A DNA stretch of 63,170 nucleotides, taken from the NCBI GenBank assembly GCA_047610385.1, contig JBLGAC010000021.1, positions 1 to 63,170 on the forward strand, written 5' to 3'. This document shows, one piece after another, positions 35,260 through 43,218 of the stretch. The number at the start of each line of letters is the position of its first letter. The stretch's first letter is position 1. The DNA is from JBOCEF01 sp047610385. Its GTDB lineage: Bacteria; Pseudomonadota; Alphaproteobacteria; Rhodobacterales; Rhodobacteraceae. The position numbers were made by a program, and so were the translations under genes. The notes below the pieces were generated by a model. It ran no database searches and had not been told where the DNA came from. It worked only from the letters and a program-made list of their open reading frames with translations.

Positions 35260-35769
35260 TCAATTGGCGTAAGTGGCGAGATAGGCGATCAGGTCGGCGC
35301 GTTCCTCAGGCTTTTTCAGACCGGCGAAGGACATCTTGGTGCCCGGCGCATACTCTTTCGGCTTTTCCAGAAAGGCGCTCAATTCATCGGGGGTCCAATC
35401 GCCCGGCAGCCCCTCAAGGGCACCAGAATAGCCGTAATCGCCGATCGACGCGATGTCGCGGCCAACAACGCCGTCCAGATGCGGGCCGGTGCCGTTGCCG
35501 CCGTCAAGCTTATGACAGGCCTTGCACTTGCCAAAGGTCTTTTCACCCTTGGCGGCATCAGCCGAGGCATAGATCACGGAGAAGGGGATCTCCGCGACCT
35601 TCTCCGCGCTGGCTTCTTCTTCAATTTCGATTGCGTAGGCATAGTGATGTTCATCGCCATGCTCGCCGGTTCCGAAGAACGCCATGTCTGTGAAGAAATT
35701 CACGCCGACAAAGACGAGCAGCGCGCCGACGATAGCGCCGACAATCTTGTTGATCTCCATCGAGTCCAT
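35260..35769 (-). CDS. cycM: Membrane-anchored cytochrome c (CycM / cytochrome c-552 type)
   Basis: A 169-residue protein. An uncleaved N-terminal anchor (VGAIVGALLVFVGVNFFTDMAF) is followed by an acidic linker (EIEEEASAEKVAE). A class I cytochrome c domain follows, with heme motif CKACH (about residues 82-86) and the axial methionine in PGTKMSFAGL. Such membrane-tethered cytochromes carry electrons from the bc1 complex to cytochrome oxidases. A second in-frame ATG at 35760 is possible. It is divergent from pheA, and this pairing is common in Rhodobacteraceae. Confidence 0.92.
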   Translation of the reverse strand: MDSMEINKIVGAIVGALLVFVGVNFFTDMAFFGTGEHGDEHHYAYAIEIEEEASAEKVAEIPFSVIYASADAAKGEKTFGKCKACHKLDGGNGTGPHLDGVVGRDIASIGDYGYSGALEGLPGDWTPDELSAFLEKPKEYAPGTKMSFAGLKKPEERADLIAYLATYAN

Positions 35770-35976
35770 GGTGGGTCAGCCTTTCGCCAGTGGAGCGCGC
35801 TGGGCACAGGTCCGCGCGACGCGGTATTCGATGGGCCGGTGAATACCGCCTTCCCGCATCGGGCCGCAAGTCGTATAAGGCGCGACCCGTTGTCAGCCCC
35901 CCCTTGCGGGCCAGACCGCAGGCCTTTGCGGCGACCCCGTGACGCAGGGGCTGAGGACGCAAAAAAGGACGCCGAG

Positions 35977-36822
35977 ATGACCGCCCAGAAGATCGCATTC
36001 CAGGGAGAGCCGGGTGCCTATTCCCACATGGCCTGCCGCCAGACCCATCCGGAGCTGGAGCCCCTGCCATGCGCAACCTTTGAGGACGCCATTGAGGCTG
36101 TGCGCACCGGCGCGGCAAAGTTGGCCATGCTGCCAGTGGAAAATTCGACCTATGGCCGGGTGGCCGACATCCACCGCCTTTTACCCGACAGCGGCCTGTT
36201 CATCATCGATGAGACTTTCGTGCCGGTGAAGATCCAGCTGATGGGCGTGCCGGGCACCACGCTTGACCAGATCACCGAAGCGCAGTCGCACACCGTGCTG
36301 CTGGGCCAGTGCCGCAAATTCCTCGACGCCCATGGCATCAAGCCTGTGGTTGGCGCTGACACCGCGGGATCAGCCGCGCAGGTTGCGCGCGACGGCGATC
36401 CGACCCGCGCCGCGCTGGCATCCGAGCTGGCGGCCGAAATATCGGGGCTGGCGATCATCGCGCCCGACATTCAGGATTTCAGCCACAACGCGACCCGGTT
36501 CCTGGTGATGTCGCGCCAGAAGATTGAGGCCGAGCCAACCGCGCCACGGGTGGTCACCAGCTTTGTGTTTCAGGTCCGCAACGTGCCCGCCGCGCTGTAT
36601 AAAGCGACGGGCGGTTTTGCGACCAACGGCGTGAACATGACCAAGCTGGAAAGCTATATGGTGAACGGTCAATTCACTGCGACAATGTTCTATGCCGACA
36701 TTGAGGGGCACCCCGAAGACCGCCTCGTGCGATTGGCGTTTGAGGAACTGGCCTTCTTCACGTCCTATGTGAAGGTTCTCGGGGTCTATCCCGCGCATCC
36801 ATATCGTGATGAAATCGCCTGA
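35977..36822 (+). CDS. pheA: Prephenate dehydratase
   Basis: A 281-residue monofunctional prephenate dehydratase producing phenylpyruvate for phenylalanine. Catalytic region: AFQGEPGAYSHMA at the N-terminus and the essential Thr-Arg-Phe in HNATRFLVM (about residues 170-178). A C-terminal ACT domain follows, with MTKLESYMVNGQ, where phenylalanine would bind; the usual ESRP motif reads ESYM here. AAGGA lies eight bases before ATG 35977. The frame is open upstream without family resemblance. Confidence 0.94.
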   Translation: MTAQKIAFQGEPGAYSHMACRQTHPELEPLPCATFEDAIEAVRTGAAKLAMLPVENSTYGRVADIHRLLPDSGLFIIDETFVPVKIQLMGVPGTTLDQITEAQSHTVLLGQCRKFLDAHGIKPVVGADTAGSAAQVARDGDPTRAALASELAAEISGLAIIAPDIQDFSHNATRFLVMSRQKIEAEPTAPRVVTSFVFQVRNVPAALYKATGGFATNGVNMTKLESYMVNGQFTATMFYADIEGHPEDRLVRLAFEELAFFTSYVKVLGVYPAHPYRDEIA

Positions 36823-36842
36823 ACCTTCAAGGAGCCGCTCCC

Positions 36843-37229
36843 ATGCCTCACCCCCGCGCAGATGAACCGATAAACGTGCTGGGCGGGGTGCTGGAGCCGT
36901 GCTCCATGGACCCAATCACCGGATTCTACCGCACCGGATGCTGTGACACGGGGGCCGAGGATGTCGGCCGCCACACGGTCTGCGCAGTGATGACAGCTGA
37001 TTTTCTGGAATTTTCAAAGGCGCAGGGCAATGATCTGAGCACCCCGCGCCCGGAATTCGGGTTCGCGGGCCTCAACCCCGGCGACCGGTGGTGCCTGTGC
37101 GCCGCGCGATTCCGTGAGGCGTATGACGCCGGAAAAGCCCCGCGCGTCAGCCTGGCTGCGACTCATCGCGCGACGCTGGCGGTGGCCCCGATCGACATGC
37201 TTCGCGAAATGTCGCAGGACCTCAGCTGA
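36843..37229 (+). CDS. DUF2237 family protein
   Basis: A 128-residue cysteine-containing protein matching DUF2237 throughout: NVLGGVLEPCSMDPITGFYRTGCC, DVGRHTVCAVMT, FLEFSKAQGNDLSTPRP, NPGDRWCLCAARFREA and LAATHRATL. Cysteines are conserved in family positions and may bind a metal, but the function is unknown. It starts 21 nt after pheA on the same strand and is probably cotranscribed. Confidence 0.88.
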   Translation: MPHPRADEPINVLGGVLEPCSMDPITGFYRTGCCDTGAEDVGRHTVCAVMTADFLEFSKAQGNDLSTPRPEFGFAGLNPGDRWCLCAARFREAYDAGKAPRVSLAATHRATLAVAPIDMLREMSQDLS

Positions 37230-37268
37230 AAAGCCGGGATCTTAGCTGAAAAGCCGGGCCGCTCAGCT
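37224..37268. repeat. 20-nt imperfect tandem repeat at a convergent gene junction
   Basis: The 15-mer AGCTGAAAAGCCGGG occurs at 37224 and 37244. The first copy contains the DUF2237 stop codon; the second forms an inverted AGCTGA/TCAGCT pair with the end of the next minus-strand gene. It probably arose by slippage and might act as a weak terminator hairpin. Confidence 0.6.
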
Positions 37269-37445
37269 CTGACGCGGCCCGCGCATTTCCATCAGCCGCG
37301 TCTCAATCTTGCGCCAATTGGCGGCGTCGTCCTGTGCCCCACTGCCTTCGGCGTCGCGGGCACGTTGGGCGGCGGTGGCGATGGCCTTGGGGCCGATCGC
37401 GGCGAAAAGCTGGGTGGCGTGCTGTTCGATGTCTTCCATGCGCAT
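37263..37445 (-). CDS. Small soluble protein, unknown function
   Basis: A 60-residue helical protein, MRMEDIEQHATQLFAAIGPK, then a charged helix and the ending MRGPRQS. GGAGG stands eight bases before ATG 37445. The pattern (N-terminal helix, AAQRARDAE, NWRKIETRLMEMRGP) is one I recall from short Rhodobacteraceae hypothetical proteins. No function is known. It is convergent with the DUF2237 gene. Confidence 0.7.
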   Translation of the reverse strand: MRMEDIEQHATQLFAAIGPKAIATAAQRARDAEGSGAQDDAANWRKIETRLMEMRGPRQS

Positions 37446-37577
37446 TGCAGGGTCCTCCGGTCCGGTGGGACAGGGCGGGATGCGGGCGCGCGGCGAGGTC
37501 AAGGGCGTCGCCGCGCGTATTAAGCATCTGGCCCCTAGACCGGCATTGTAGGCCTTTTGGGGCTTTGGCGGAAGGGG

Positions 37578-38570
37578 TCAGACGCTTTTGATCCAGCCAT
37601 AGGCCCAGGCCTCCAGCACCGCGCGGGCGATGGCACCTTTGCGGGCAGGCACGAAATCAGGGCGCGGGTTTTCCATGCTGTCGAGCAATTCGATCCGGCT
37701 GACCCAGCACGCGGCCTCCAGCTCCACCGGGTCGATGGTGATGTCTTCGGTCAGCGCCTCGCCCGCGCAGGCAAGCATCAGGCTGGACGGGAACGGCCAT
37801 GGCTGCGACGCCACATAGCGCACTGGCCCGACGCGGATTGAGGTTTCCTCCCACGTCTCGCGGCGCACGGCCTCCTCCAGCGTTTCGCCGGGCTCCATGA
37901 ACCCCGCCAGCAGCGACCAGAACCCCTTTGGCCAGGCGGGGGACCGGCCCAGCAGCACCTTGTCGCCCTTGGTGATCAGCTGGATCACCACCGGATCGGT
38001 GCGCGGAAAATGCACCCCCCCGCAGCCGCTGCAGCTGCGCCGCCAGCCTGCGCCGCCGGGGACCGACGGCTGCCCGCAGCGCGCGCAGAACCGGTGTGAG
38101 CGGTGCCATTCGAACATGCCGCGCGCGGTGGCGGCGTCGGCGGCGTCTTGCGCGGTCAATTCGGCCATGATGTTGCGCAGGTCGATGAATTTCATCGTCT
38201 CGGGCAGATCGGGGTGGCTTTGGCGCGTCTGGTCCATGAACACCGGCGGCGGGCCGTCGGGAAAGGACGGATCGCTCCAGGCTGAGATGTCGACAGCGAA
38301 ATAGCCTGCGCCATCTTCAAGCCCCAAGAAGATCGGCGGCTCTTTCGCGGTCAGCAGCGCGGGGCTGTTCGCGGGCAGCCACCCCAGAAGCGGCCCGTCT
38401 TCGGTCAGCGCAAACAGCGGCTTGCCGCGCCACAGGGGCAGCACGCGGGCCTCCGGCGCGGCGAGCAGCGCGGCCAGCGCGTCTTCGTTGGCGCGCAGGT
38501 GGTCGGCGCGATCGCGCGTTCCGCCCGCGAAGGTGATGGTGTCGAGCGGCGAGCGCGCGTTGATGTCCAT
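37578..38570 (-). CDS. nudC: NAD(H) diphosphatase NudC (Nudix hydrolase)
   Basis: A 330-residue Nudix enzyme. It has a zinc ribbon (C162, C165, C180, C183 in FCARCGQP and SCSGCG) and the Nudix box GFMEPGETLEEAVRRETWEE (about 223-242). The NudC-specific SQPWPFP follows (255-261). It hydrolyses NADH to NMNH and AMP and, in E. coli, removes NAD caps from RNA. ATG 38570 follows an AAGGGG box. The SRP RNA gene is divergent. Confidence 0.95.
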   Translation of the reverse strand: MDINARSPLDTITFAGGTRDRADHLRANEDALAALLAAPEARVLPLWRGKPLFALTEDGPLLGWLPANSPALLTAKEPPIFLGLEDGAGYFAVDISAWSDPSFPDGPPPVFMDQTRQSHPDLPETMKFIDLRNIMAELTAQDAADAATARGMFEWHRSHRFCARCGQPSVPGGAGWRRSCSGCGGVHFPRTDPVVIQLITKGDKVLLGRSPAWPKGFWSLLAGFMEPGETLEEAVRRETWEETSIRVGPVRYVASQPWPFPSSLMLACAGEALTEDITIDPVELEAACWVSRIELLDSMENPRPDFVPARKGAIARAVLEAWAYGWIKSV

Positions 38571-38639
38571 GGATCGTATCCCCTTTTGTCGGTGCGGACG
38601 ATGCACCGCGCGCGCTTCGGGGGCAAGCGCGCGCATGGC

Positions 38640-38668
38640 TTGCATCTGCCGCGCGGCGTTGCTATGTG
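38640..38668 (+). promoter_or_regulatory. Probable sigma-70 promoter of the SRP RNA gene
   Basis: TTGCAT (38640-38645) and TATGTG (38663-38668) are separated by exactly 17 nt. They end a few bases before the start of the SRP RNA helix. Confidence 0.5.
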
Positions 38669-38670
38669 GT

Positions 38671-38775
38671 GGGTCGAGAGGTTGGCGTGGGCAGGCAGCT
38701 CGCCAACCCGGTCAGATCCGGAAGGAAGCAGCCGCAACGGGCCCCGCTTGGGTCGCGTTTCAGCCTCTCACCCTA
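38671..38775 (+). ncRNA. ffs: Signal recognition particle RNA, 4.5S type
   Basis: The hallmark domain IV loop GGTCAGATCCGGAAGGAAGC followed by AGCCGCAA is present at 38710-38737. The flanks fold into the long helix: GGGTCGAGAGG at 38671 pairs with CCTCTCACCC at 38764. About 105 nt, the normal size of bacterial 4.5S RNA. It binds Ffh and targets membrane proteins. The C-rich tract and T run after 38775 may end transcription. Ends are approximate. Confidence 0.93.
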
Positions 38776-38867
38776 CCCCCCCCCCTTCATGTTTTTTGCG
38801 AATTGCGGACCTGGCATGCTAGGTTCTTTTCGAATTTCCATGAACTCAGGCGTCCGAGGGGCTTGTG

Positions 38868-38984
38868 GTGCCGCGCCTTCTTTTTGTATTGGCCGCGGCT
38901 GTGATGATCCATGCGGACCGACTGCGCGATCATACTGAGGGGATAAGGGCGGTTGTCGGCACGATCTCAGTCGCGCCGCGCTGA
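38868..38984 (+). CDS. Possible 38-residue miniprotein downstream of the SRP RNA
   Basis: A GTG-started frame, MPRLLFVLAAAVMIHADRLR then DHTEGIRAVVGTISVAPR, with GAGGGG six bases upstream. The N-terminal hydrophobic segment could be a short membrane or signal segment. There is no supporting homology, and GC-rich DNA often produces such frames, so this is a candidate only. Confidence 0.3.
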   Translation: MPRLLFVLAAAVMIHADRLRDHTEGIRAVVGTISVAPR

Positions 38985-39016
38985 AGGCCGCAGGCGGCGC
39001 CGCCCGCGGCCTCAAC

Positions 39017-39352
39017 TTAGTCTAGCGGTGGGATCGTCACCGTCAGTTGCATCCGCCCGAACCAGGCGGCGATGTCCTCCATCTCCTGCTCGGACAACCC
39101 GGCGGCGATCAGGGACATCTGGTGGTGATTGCGCGCCCCTGACCGGAACGCGCCAAGCTGCATCAAGATGTAATCGGGATCCGCCCCCGCCAGATTGGGC
39201 GCATCAGGCGCCATCGCCAGCCCGTCGGACCCGTGGCACATGGCGCAGCGCATGTCGGCGGCTTTCTTGCCCGCGGCTGCGTCCTGCGCGGCGGCGGGAA
39301 AGGCCAACGCGGCGACCAGGGTCGCCGCGCTGAGGATCAGCTTATTTCGCAT
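39017..39352 (-). CDS. Periplasmic class I cytochrome c
   Basis: A 111-residue secreted cytochrome with signal peptide (MRNKLILSAATLVAALAFPAAAQ), heme-binding CAMCH (about residues 36-40) and a probable axial methionine in NHHQMSLIA. Its 5' end overlaps the 3' end of the PQQ-dehydrogenase-like gene by 11 nt, and no separate ribosome-binding site is evident, so the two are coupled. It most likely accepts electrons from that dehydrogenase. Confidence 0.9.
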   Translation of the reverse strand: MRNKLILSAATLVAALAFPAAAQDAAAGKKAADMRCAMCHGSDGLAMAPDAPNLAGADPDYILMQLGAFRSGARNHHQMSLIAAGLSEQEMEDIAAWFGRMQLTVTIPPLD

Positions 39353-40463
39353 ATGCGATGCGATAGATCACGCCAGCGAAATCGTCCGAGACCAGAAGCG
39401 ACCCGTCGGGCAGTTCTTCAAGGTCCACCGGGCGTCCGAACGCGGCCCCGTCAGACAGCCAGCCGGACGCGAACACTTCTTTGCCGGTGGCGTTGCCAGC
39501 GTCGTCGAAGGTAATGCGCATGATCTGATAGCCGACCGGAGAGGTCCGGTTCCACGATCCGCGCTGGGCCACAAAGGCGTCGCCCTTGTATTCAGCCGGG
39601 AACATCGTTCCGCCGTAGAAATCAATGCCGAGATTGGCCGAATGGGCCTGAAACTCGATCTCTGGCGCGGTCACGGCCACGGGCGGGGTCTTGTCTTCAT
39701 AGCCGGGCAGGGGAACCGATCCGACGAAATACGGGAACCCGAAATGCTCACCGACTTTGCTGACGCGGTTCAGCTCATCGGGCGGAATATCGTCGCCCAT
39801 GCCATCGGCACCGTTGTCGGTGAACCACAATTGCCCGGTGACCGGGTTCCAGTCAAAGCCGACCGAATTGCGCACGCCGTCGGCGACCACTTCGACGTTG
39901 GATCCGTCCGGGTCCATGCGGATGATCTTGCCGTCGTTTTCATCCAGATCACAGATGTTGCACGGCGCGCCGAGGCTTACGTACAATTTGCGGTCCGGCC
40001 CGAACGCCATGTAATGCCAGCCGTGCAGAAACCCGCTGTCGATGCCGTCATACACGGTCACCAGCGGATCAATCGGCAGCGCCAGATCGAATTCTGCCGG
40101 GATCGGCCACATGGCGACGCGGTCCTGCATTGCGACGTACAGCATGCCGTCCTGCATGGCGACGCCGTTGGGAACGTTGAGGCCAGAGACCCGCTCGCTC
40201 ACCTCATCAGCCACGCCGTCGCGGTTGTTGTCGAACAGCGAATGCACCGTGCCATGGCGCGATCCGACGAACACCACGCCATTGGGCTTGCCCACGACGA
40301 TCGACCGGGCCTTGGGGACCTCGGCAAAGACCGAGATGGTGAAGCCGTCGGGCAGCTGGATACGTTCAAGGATCGACGAGAAATCCCTGGCCTGCGCGCT
40401 GATCGGTGCCTGCGCGGCGATGATCGCAAGCGCGGCTGCCGCCGCAGCGGTTCTGATGGTCAT
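39342..40463 (-). CDS. PQQ-type soluble sugar/sorbosone dehydrogenase, six-bladed beta-propeller
   Basis: A 373-residue secreted protein (signal peptide ending APISAQA) of the sorbosone/glucose dehydrogenase (GSDH) family. Typical elements: LPDGFTISVFAEVPKARS, SGLNVPNGVAM, FLHGWHYMAFGPDRKLYVSLG with the putative catalytic histidine, and FVAQRGSWNR. GAGG precedes the ATG. Such enzymes oxidise aldoses in the periplasm with pyrroloquinoline quinone. The overlapping cytochrome c gene would take the electrons. No PQQ synthesis genes lie in the window, and the cofactor is inferred from the family. Confidence 0.88.
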   Translation of the reverse strand: MTIRTAAAAAALAIIAAQAPISAQARDFSSILERIQLPDGFTISVFAEVPKARSIVVGKPNGVVFVGSRHGTVHSLFDNNRDGVADEVSERVSGLNVPNGVAMQDGMLYVAMQDRVAMWPIPAEFDLALPIDPLVTVYDGIDSGFLHGWHYMAFGPDRKLYVSLGAPCNICDLDENDGKIIRMDPDGSNVEVVADGVRNSVGFDWNPVTGQLWFTDNGADGMGDDIPPDELNRVSKVGEHFGFPYFVGSVPLPGYEDKTPPVAVTAPEIEFQAHSANLGIDFYGGTMFPAEYKGDAFVAQRGSWNRTSPVGYQIMRITFDDAGNATGKEVFASGWLSDGAAFGRPVDLEELPDGSLLVSDDFAGVIYRIAYAK

Positions 40464-40741
40464 GATTGATTCCTCTCTGGATGTCGGATCTTGCGCCCGA
40501 CATCGCTGAGCGTAACCTCAAGGAGGTGGAATGCGGAAGAAACAATATTCCGCCGGCTGGAATGACAGCGACATTATCGCTCGCACGCCAGATGCAGGCA
40601 CCGCAGATAACATCGAACGATGCCCAGCCCGGATGTGCCCGGCGCGCTGTGGGCCAGCTTGCGCGCGGCGCTTGTCCGCCGCCCCCCGGTCCCGTAAGTT
40701 CGCCTCCATGAATGCCCCCATTCCCAATATCCGGAACCCCC

Positions 40742-42628
40742 ATGGCCGATGATGCGCCAACCGGCCCCGCCACGGGCGCCGAATATCAGGTTCTGGCGCG
40801 CAAGCACCGACCGGCCGACTTCTCCGACTTGATCGGGCAGGAGGCGATGGTACGCACCCTGCGCAACGCCTTTGCCAGCGACCGCATCGCCCATGCCTTT
40901 ATTCTGACCGGGGTGCGCGGGGTCGGCAAAACCACCACCGCGCGGATCATTGCCAAAGGCCTCAACTGCATCGGGCTGGATGGCAAGGGCGGCCCGACCG
41001 TTGAGCCATGCGGCAAGTGCGAGCCTTGCGTGGCCATCGCTGCGTCGCGCCATGTGGACGTGCTGGAAATGGACGCCGCATCGCGCACCGGCGTTGGTGA
41101 CATCCGAGAGATCATCGACAGCGTGCGCTACCGGGCTGCCTCAGCGCGCTACAAGGTCTACATTATTGATGAGGTCCATATGCTGTCCACCAGTGCGTTC
41201 AACGCGCTGCTGAAGACGCTTGAGGAACCGCCCGCCCACGTCAAATTCATCTTTGCCACCACCGAAATCCGCAAAGTGCCGGTGACGGTGCTGTCGCGCT
41301 GCCAGCGGTTTGATCTGCGCCGGATCGAACCTGAGGTGATGATCGACCACCTGACCCGCATCTGCGGGTTGGAGGGGGTCGAGGCAGAGCATGACGCGCT
41401 GGCGCTGGTGACCCGTGCTGCCGAAGGGTCGGTGCGTGATGCGCTGTCGCTTCTGGACCAGGCCATCGCCCATTCCGGCGGGGCGGCCACCGCGGATCAT
41501 GTGCGCGCAATGCTGGGCCTGGCCGATCGAGGCCGGGTCTTGGATTTGTTTGAGACGATCATGCGCGGCGATTGCGCGGCGGCGCTTGAAGAACTGTCCG
41601 GCCAATACGCCGCCGGGGCAGACCCGCTGGCGGTGCTGCGCGATCTGGCTGAGGTCACCCATTGGGTCTCGATGGTCCGCATCAGCCAGGGCAGCGCCGA
41701 CGATCCGACCGTCCCGCCTGAGGAACGCACCCGCGGGCGCGATCTGGCCACGCGGCTGGGGATGCGGCAGTTGGCGCGCATGTGGCAGATGCTGCTGAAG
41801 GCCATGGAGGAGGTCGGTCAGGCCCCCAACGCCATGATGGCCGCGGAAATGGCGATCATCCGCCTGACCCATGTGTCGGAATTGCCCAGCCCTGAGGAAC
41901 TGATCCGCCGCCTTGAAAATGCGCCTGCGCCTCAGCCTCCTGCCGGGGGGGCACCTGCGGGCGGCGGCGGCGGCCCCGGCGGCGGCATGACCCGCGGCGG
42001 CGCTGTGCACGCGCCAGCATTCGCCCCGGCGCGCGGTGCCCCGATGGCATCTGCGCAGACCGCCCCCCATGCCCGCGCGGCGCTGAGCGTGGTCGCCGGT
42101 GGGGCGCCCGCCAAGGCGCCGGACATCAATGCGCTCCCTGAGGTTGATCCGGCGGTGGCCGAAGCGCTCAAGTCCCTGCCGACCTTTGATGCGGTGGTCG
42201 ACATGATCCGCGATCGCCGCGATGGCCGCTTGTTGGTGGAGGTTGAGACGGGGATGCGCCTTGTGTCCTACGCCCCCGGGCGCATTGCATTCCAGCCCAC
42301 GGACCGAGCGCCAAAATCGCTGTCCGCGGATCTGGCGCAGCGGTTGCAGGTCTGGACCGGGCAGCGTTGGGTGATCTCAGTGGAGAACGGGCCCGGCGCA
42401 CCGACGGTGGCCGAAACGCGCGACGCCGCAAAAGCCGACCTGCATGCCAGCCTGCGCCTTCATCCGTTGGTGAAGGCGGCTTTGGCGGCGTTCCCCGGCG
42501 CTGAGATCCGCGCAACGCGCGCACTGATCGCCGCTGATCCCGGGATGCTGGGCGCAGATCCGGGCGTGACCGAAGATCCGATGGAAGACTGGGACCCGGT
42601 TGATCCGTTCGATGACGAACCCATCTGA
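40742..42628 (+). CDS. dnaX: DNA polymerase III subunit tau/gamma
   Basis: A 628-residue clamp-loader ATPase. Walker A is GVRGVGKTT (57-65); zinc cysteines C76, C90, C93 and C96 are in the region LNC...CGKCEPC; Walker B and sensor follow in IDEVHMLS and FIFATTE. A Pro/Gly linker (about 395-420) leads to the tau-specific C-terminal part ending DPFDDEPI. A run of seven G residues (41945-41951) lies in the linker codons; losing one G gives a stop 12 codons later and a product of about 415 residues, close to gamma size. It is followed by ybaB. Confidence 0.95.
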   Translation: MADDAPTGPATGAEYQVLARKHRPADFSDLIGQEAMVRTLRNAFASDRIAHAFILTGVRGVGKTTTARIIAKGLNCIGLDGKGGPTVEPCGKCEPCVAIAASRHVDVLEMDAASRTGVGDIREIIDSVRYRAASARYKVYIIDEVHMLSTSAFNALLKTLEEPPAHVKFIFATTEIRKVPVTVLSRCQRFDLRRIEPEVMIDHLTRICGLEGVEAEHDALALVTRAAEGSVRDALSLLDQAIAHSGGAATADHVRAMLGLADRGRVLDLFETIMRGDCAAALEELSGQYAAGADPLAVLRDLAEVTHWVSMVRISQGSADDPTVPPEERTRGRDLATRLGMRQLARMWQMLLKAMEEVGQAPNAMMAAEMAIIRLTHVSELPSPEELIRRLENAPAPQPPAGGAPAGGGGGPGGGMTRGGAVHAPAFAPARGAPMASAQTAPHARAALSVVAGGAPAKAPDINALPEVDPAVAEALKSLPTFDAVVDMIRDRRDGRLLVEVETGMRLVSYAPGRIAFQPTDRAPKSLSADLAQRLQVWTGQRWVISVENGPGAPTVAETRDAAKADLHASLRLHPLVKAALAAFPGAEIRATRALIAADPGMLGADPGVTEDPMEDWDPVDPFDDEPI

Positions 42629-42691
42629 CACATAAGAGATATGCGACCCGGCCAGCGCCTTTGCGCGGCGGATGCAATGCAGGAGCGAGAT

Positions 42692-43036
42692 ATGCTTAAA
42701 GGTCTGGGAAATCTGGGCGACATGGCCAAGCTGATGAGCAAGGCCAAAGAATTGCAGGAAAAAATGGGTGAGGCGCAGGAGCGTATCGCCGCCATCGAGG
42801 TGACCGGCGAATCGGGTGCCGGGATGGTCAAGGCGGTGTGCACGGCGAAAGGGTCGCTCAAATCCCTGTCGATCGACCCGTCGCTGTTCGTGCCCGAGGA
42901 TCGCGAAGTGGTCGAGGACCTGATCGTCGCCGCAATTCGCGAGGCGCAGGAGCGCGCGGCTGAAGCTGCCTCCGCCGAAATGGCCAGGGCGACCGAAGGC
43001 ATTCCGTTGCCGCCGGGCATGAAATTGCCATTCTGA
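42692..43036 (+). CDS. ybaB: YbaB/EbfC nucleoid-associated protein
   Basis: A 114-residue DNA-binding protein. It begins MLKGLGNLGDMAKLMSKAKE, has a strand-rich core (IAAIEVTGESGAGMVKAVCTAKG), and ends in a long helix and GIPLPPGMKLPF. GGAG stands six bases before ATG 42692. It lies 63 nt after dnaX, the usual arrangement. recR, which normally follows ybaB, is absent here. Confidence 0.94.
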   Translation: MLKGLGNLGDMAKLMSKAKELQEKMGEAQERIAAIEVTGESGAGMVKAVCTAKGSLKSLSIDPSLFVPEDREVVEDLIVAAIREAQERAAEAASAEMARATEGIPLPPGMKLPF

Positions 43037-43057
43037 GGCGACAGGCAGAATTGGCTG

Positions 43058-43091
43058 AAAGCCGGGCGCGGGAAGCCTCGTCCGGCTTTTT
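43058..43091 (+). terminator. Intrinsic terminator of dnaX-ybaB
   Basis: AAAGCCGG at 43058 pairs with CCGGCTTT at 43082, ending in a T run, 21 nt after the ybaB stop codon. Confidence 0.75.
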
Positions 43092-43218
43092 CGTGGCCGG
43101 GGCTCTCCCGCCCGTCGCCGGCCTTTCGGCCGCTCCCGTTTGGCCGGGCGCCGCGCGCCGGGCCGCCCGAGGGTTGCCGCGGGGCGCCCGCGCGGCGAGG
43201 GCCTAGCGTCAGCGCGAT

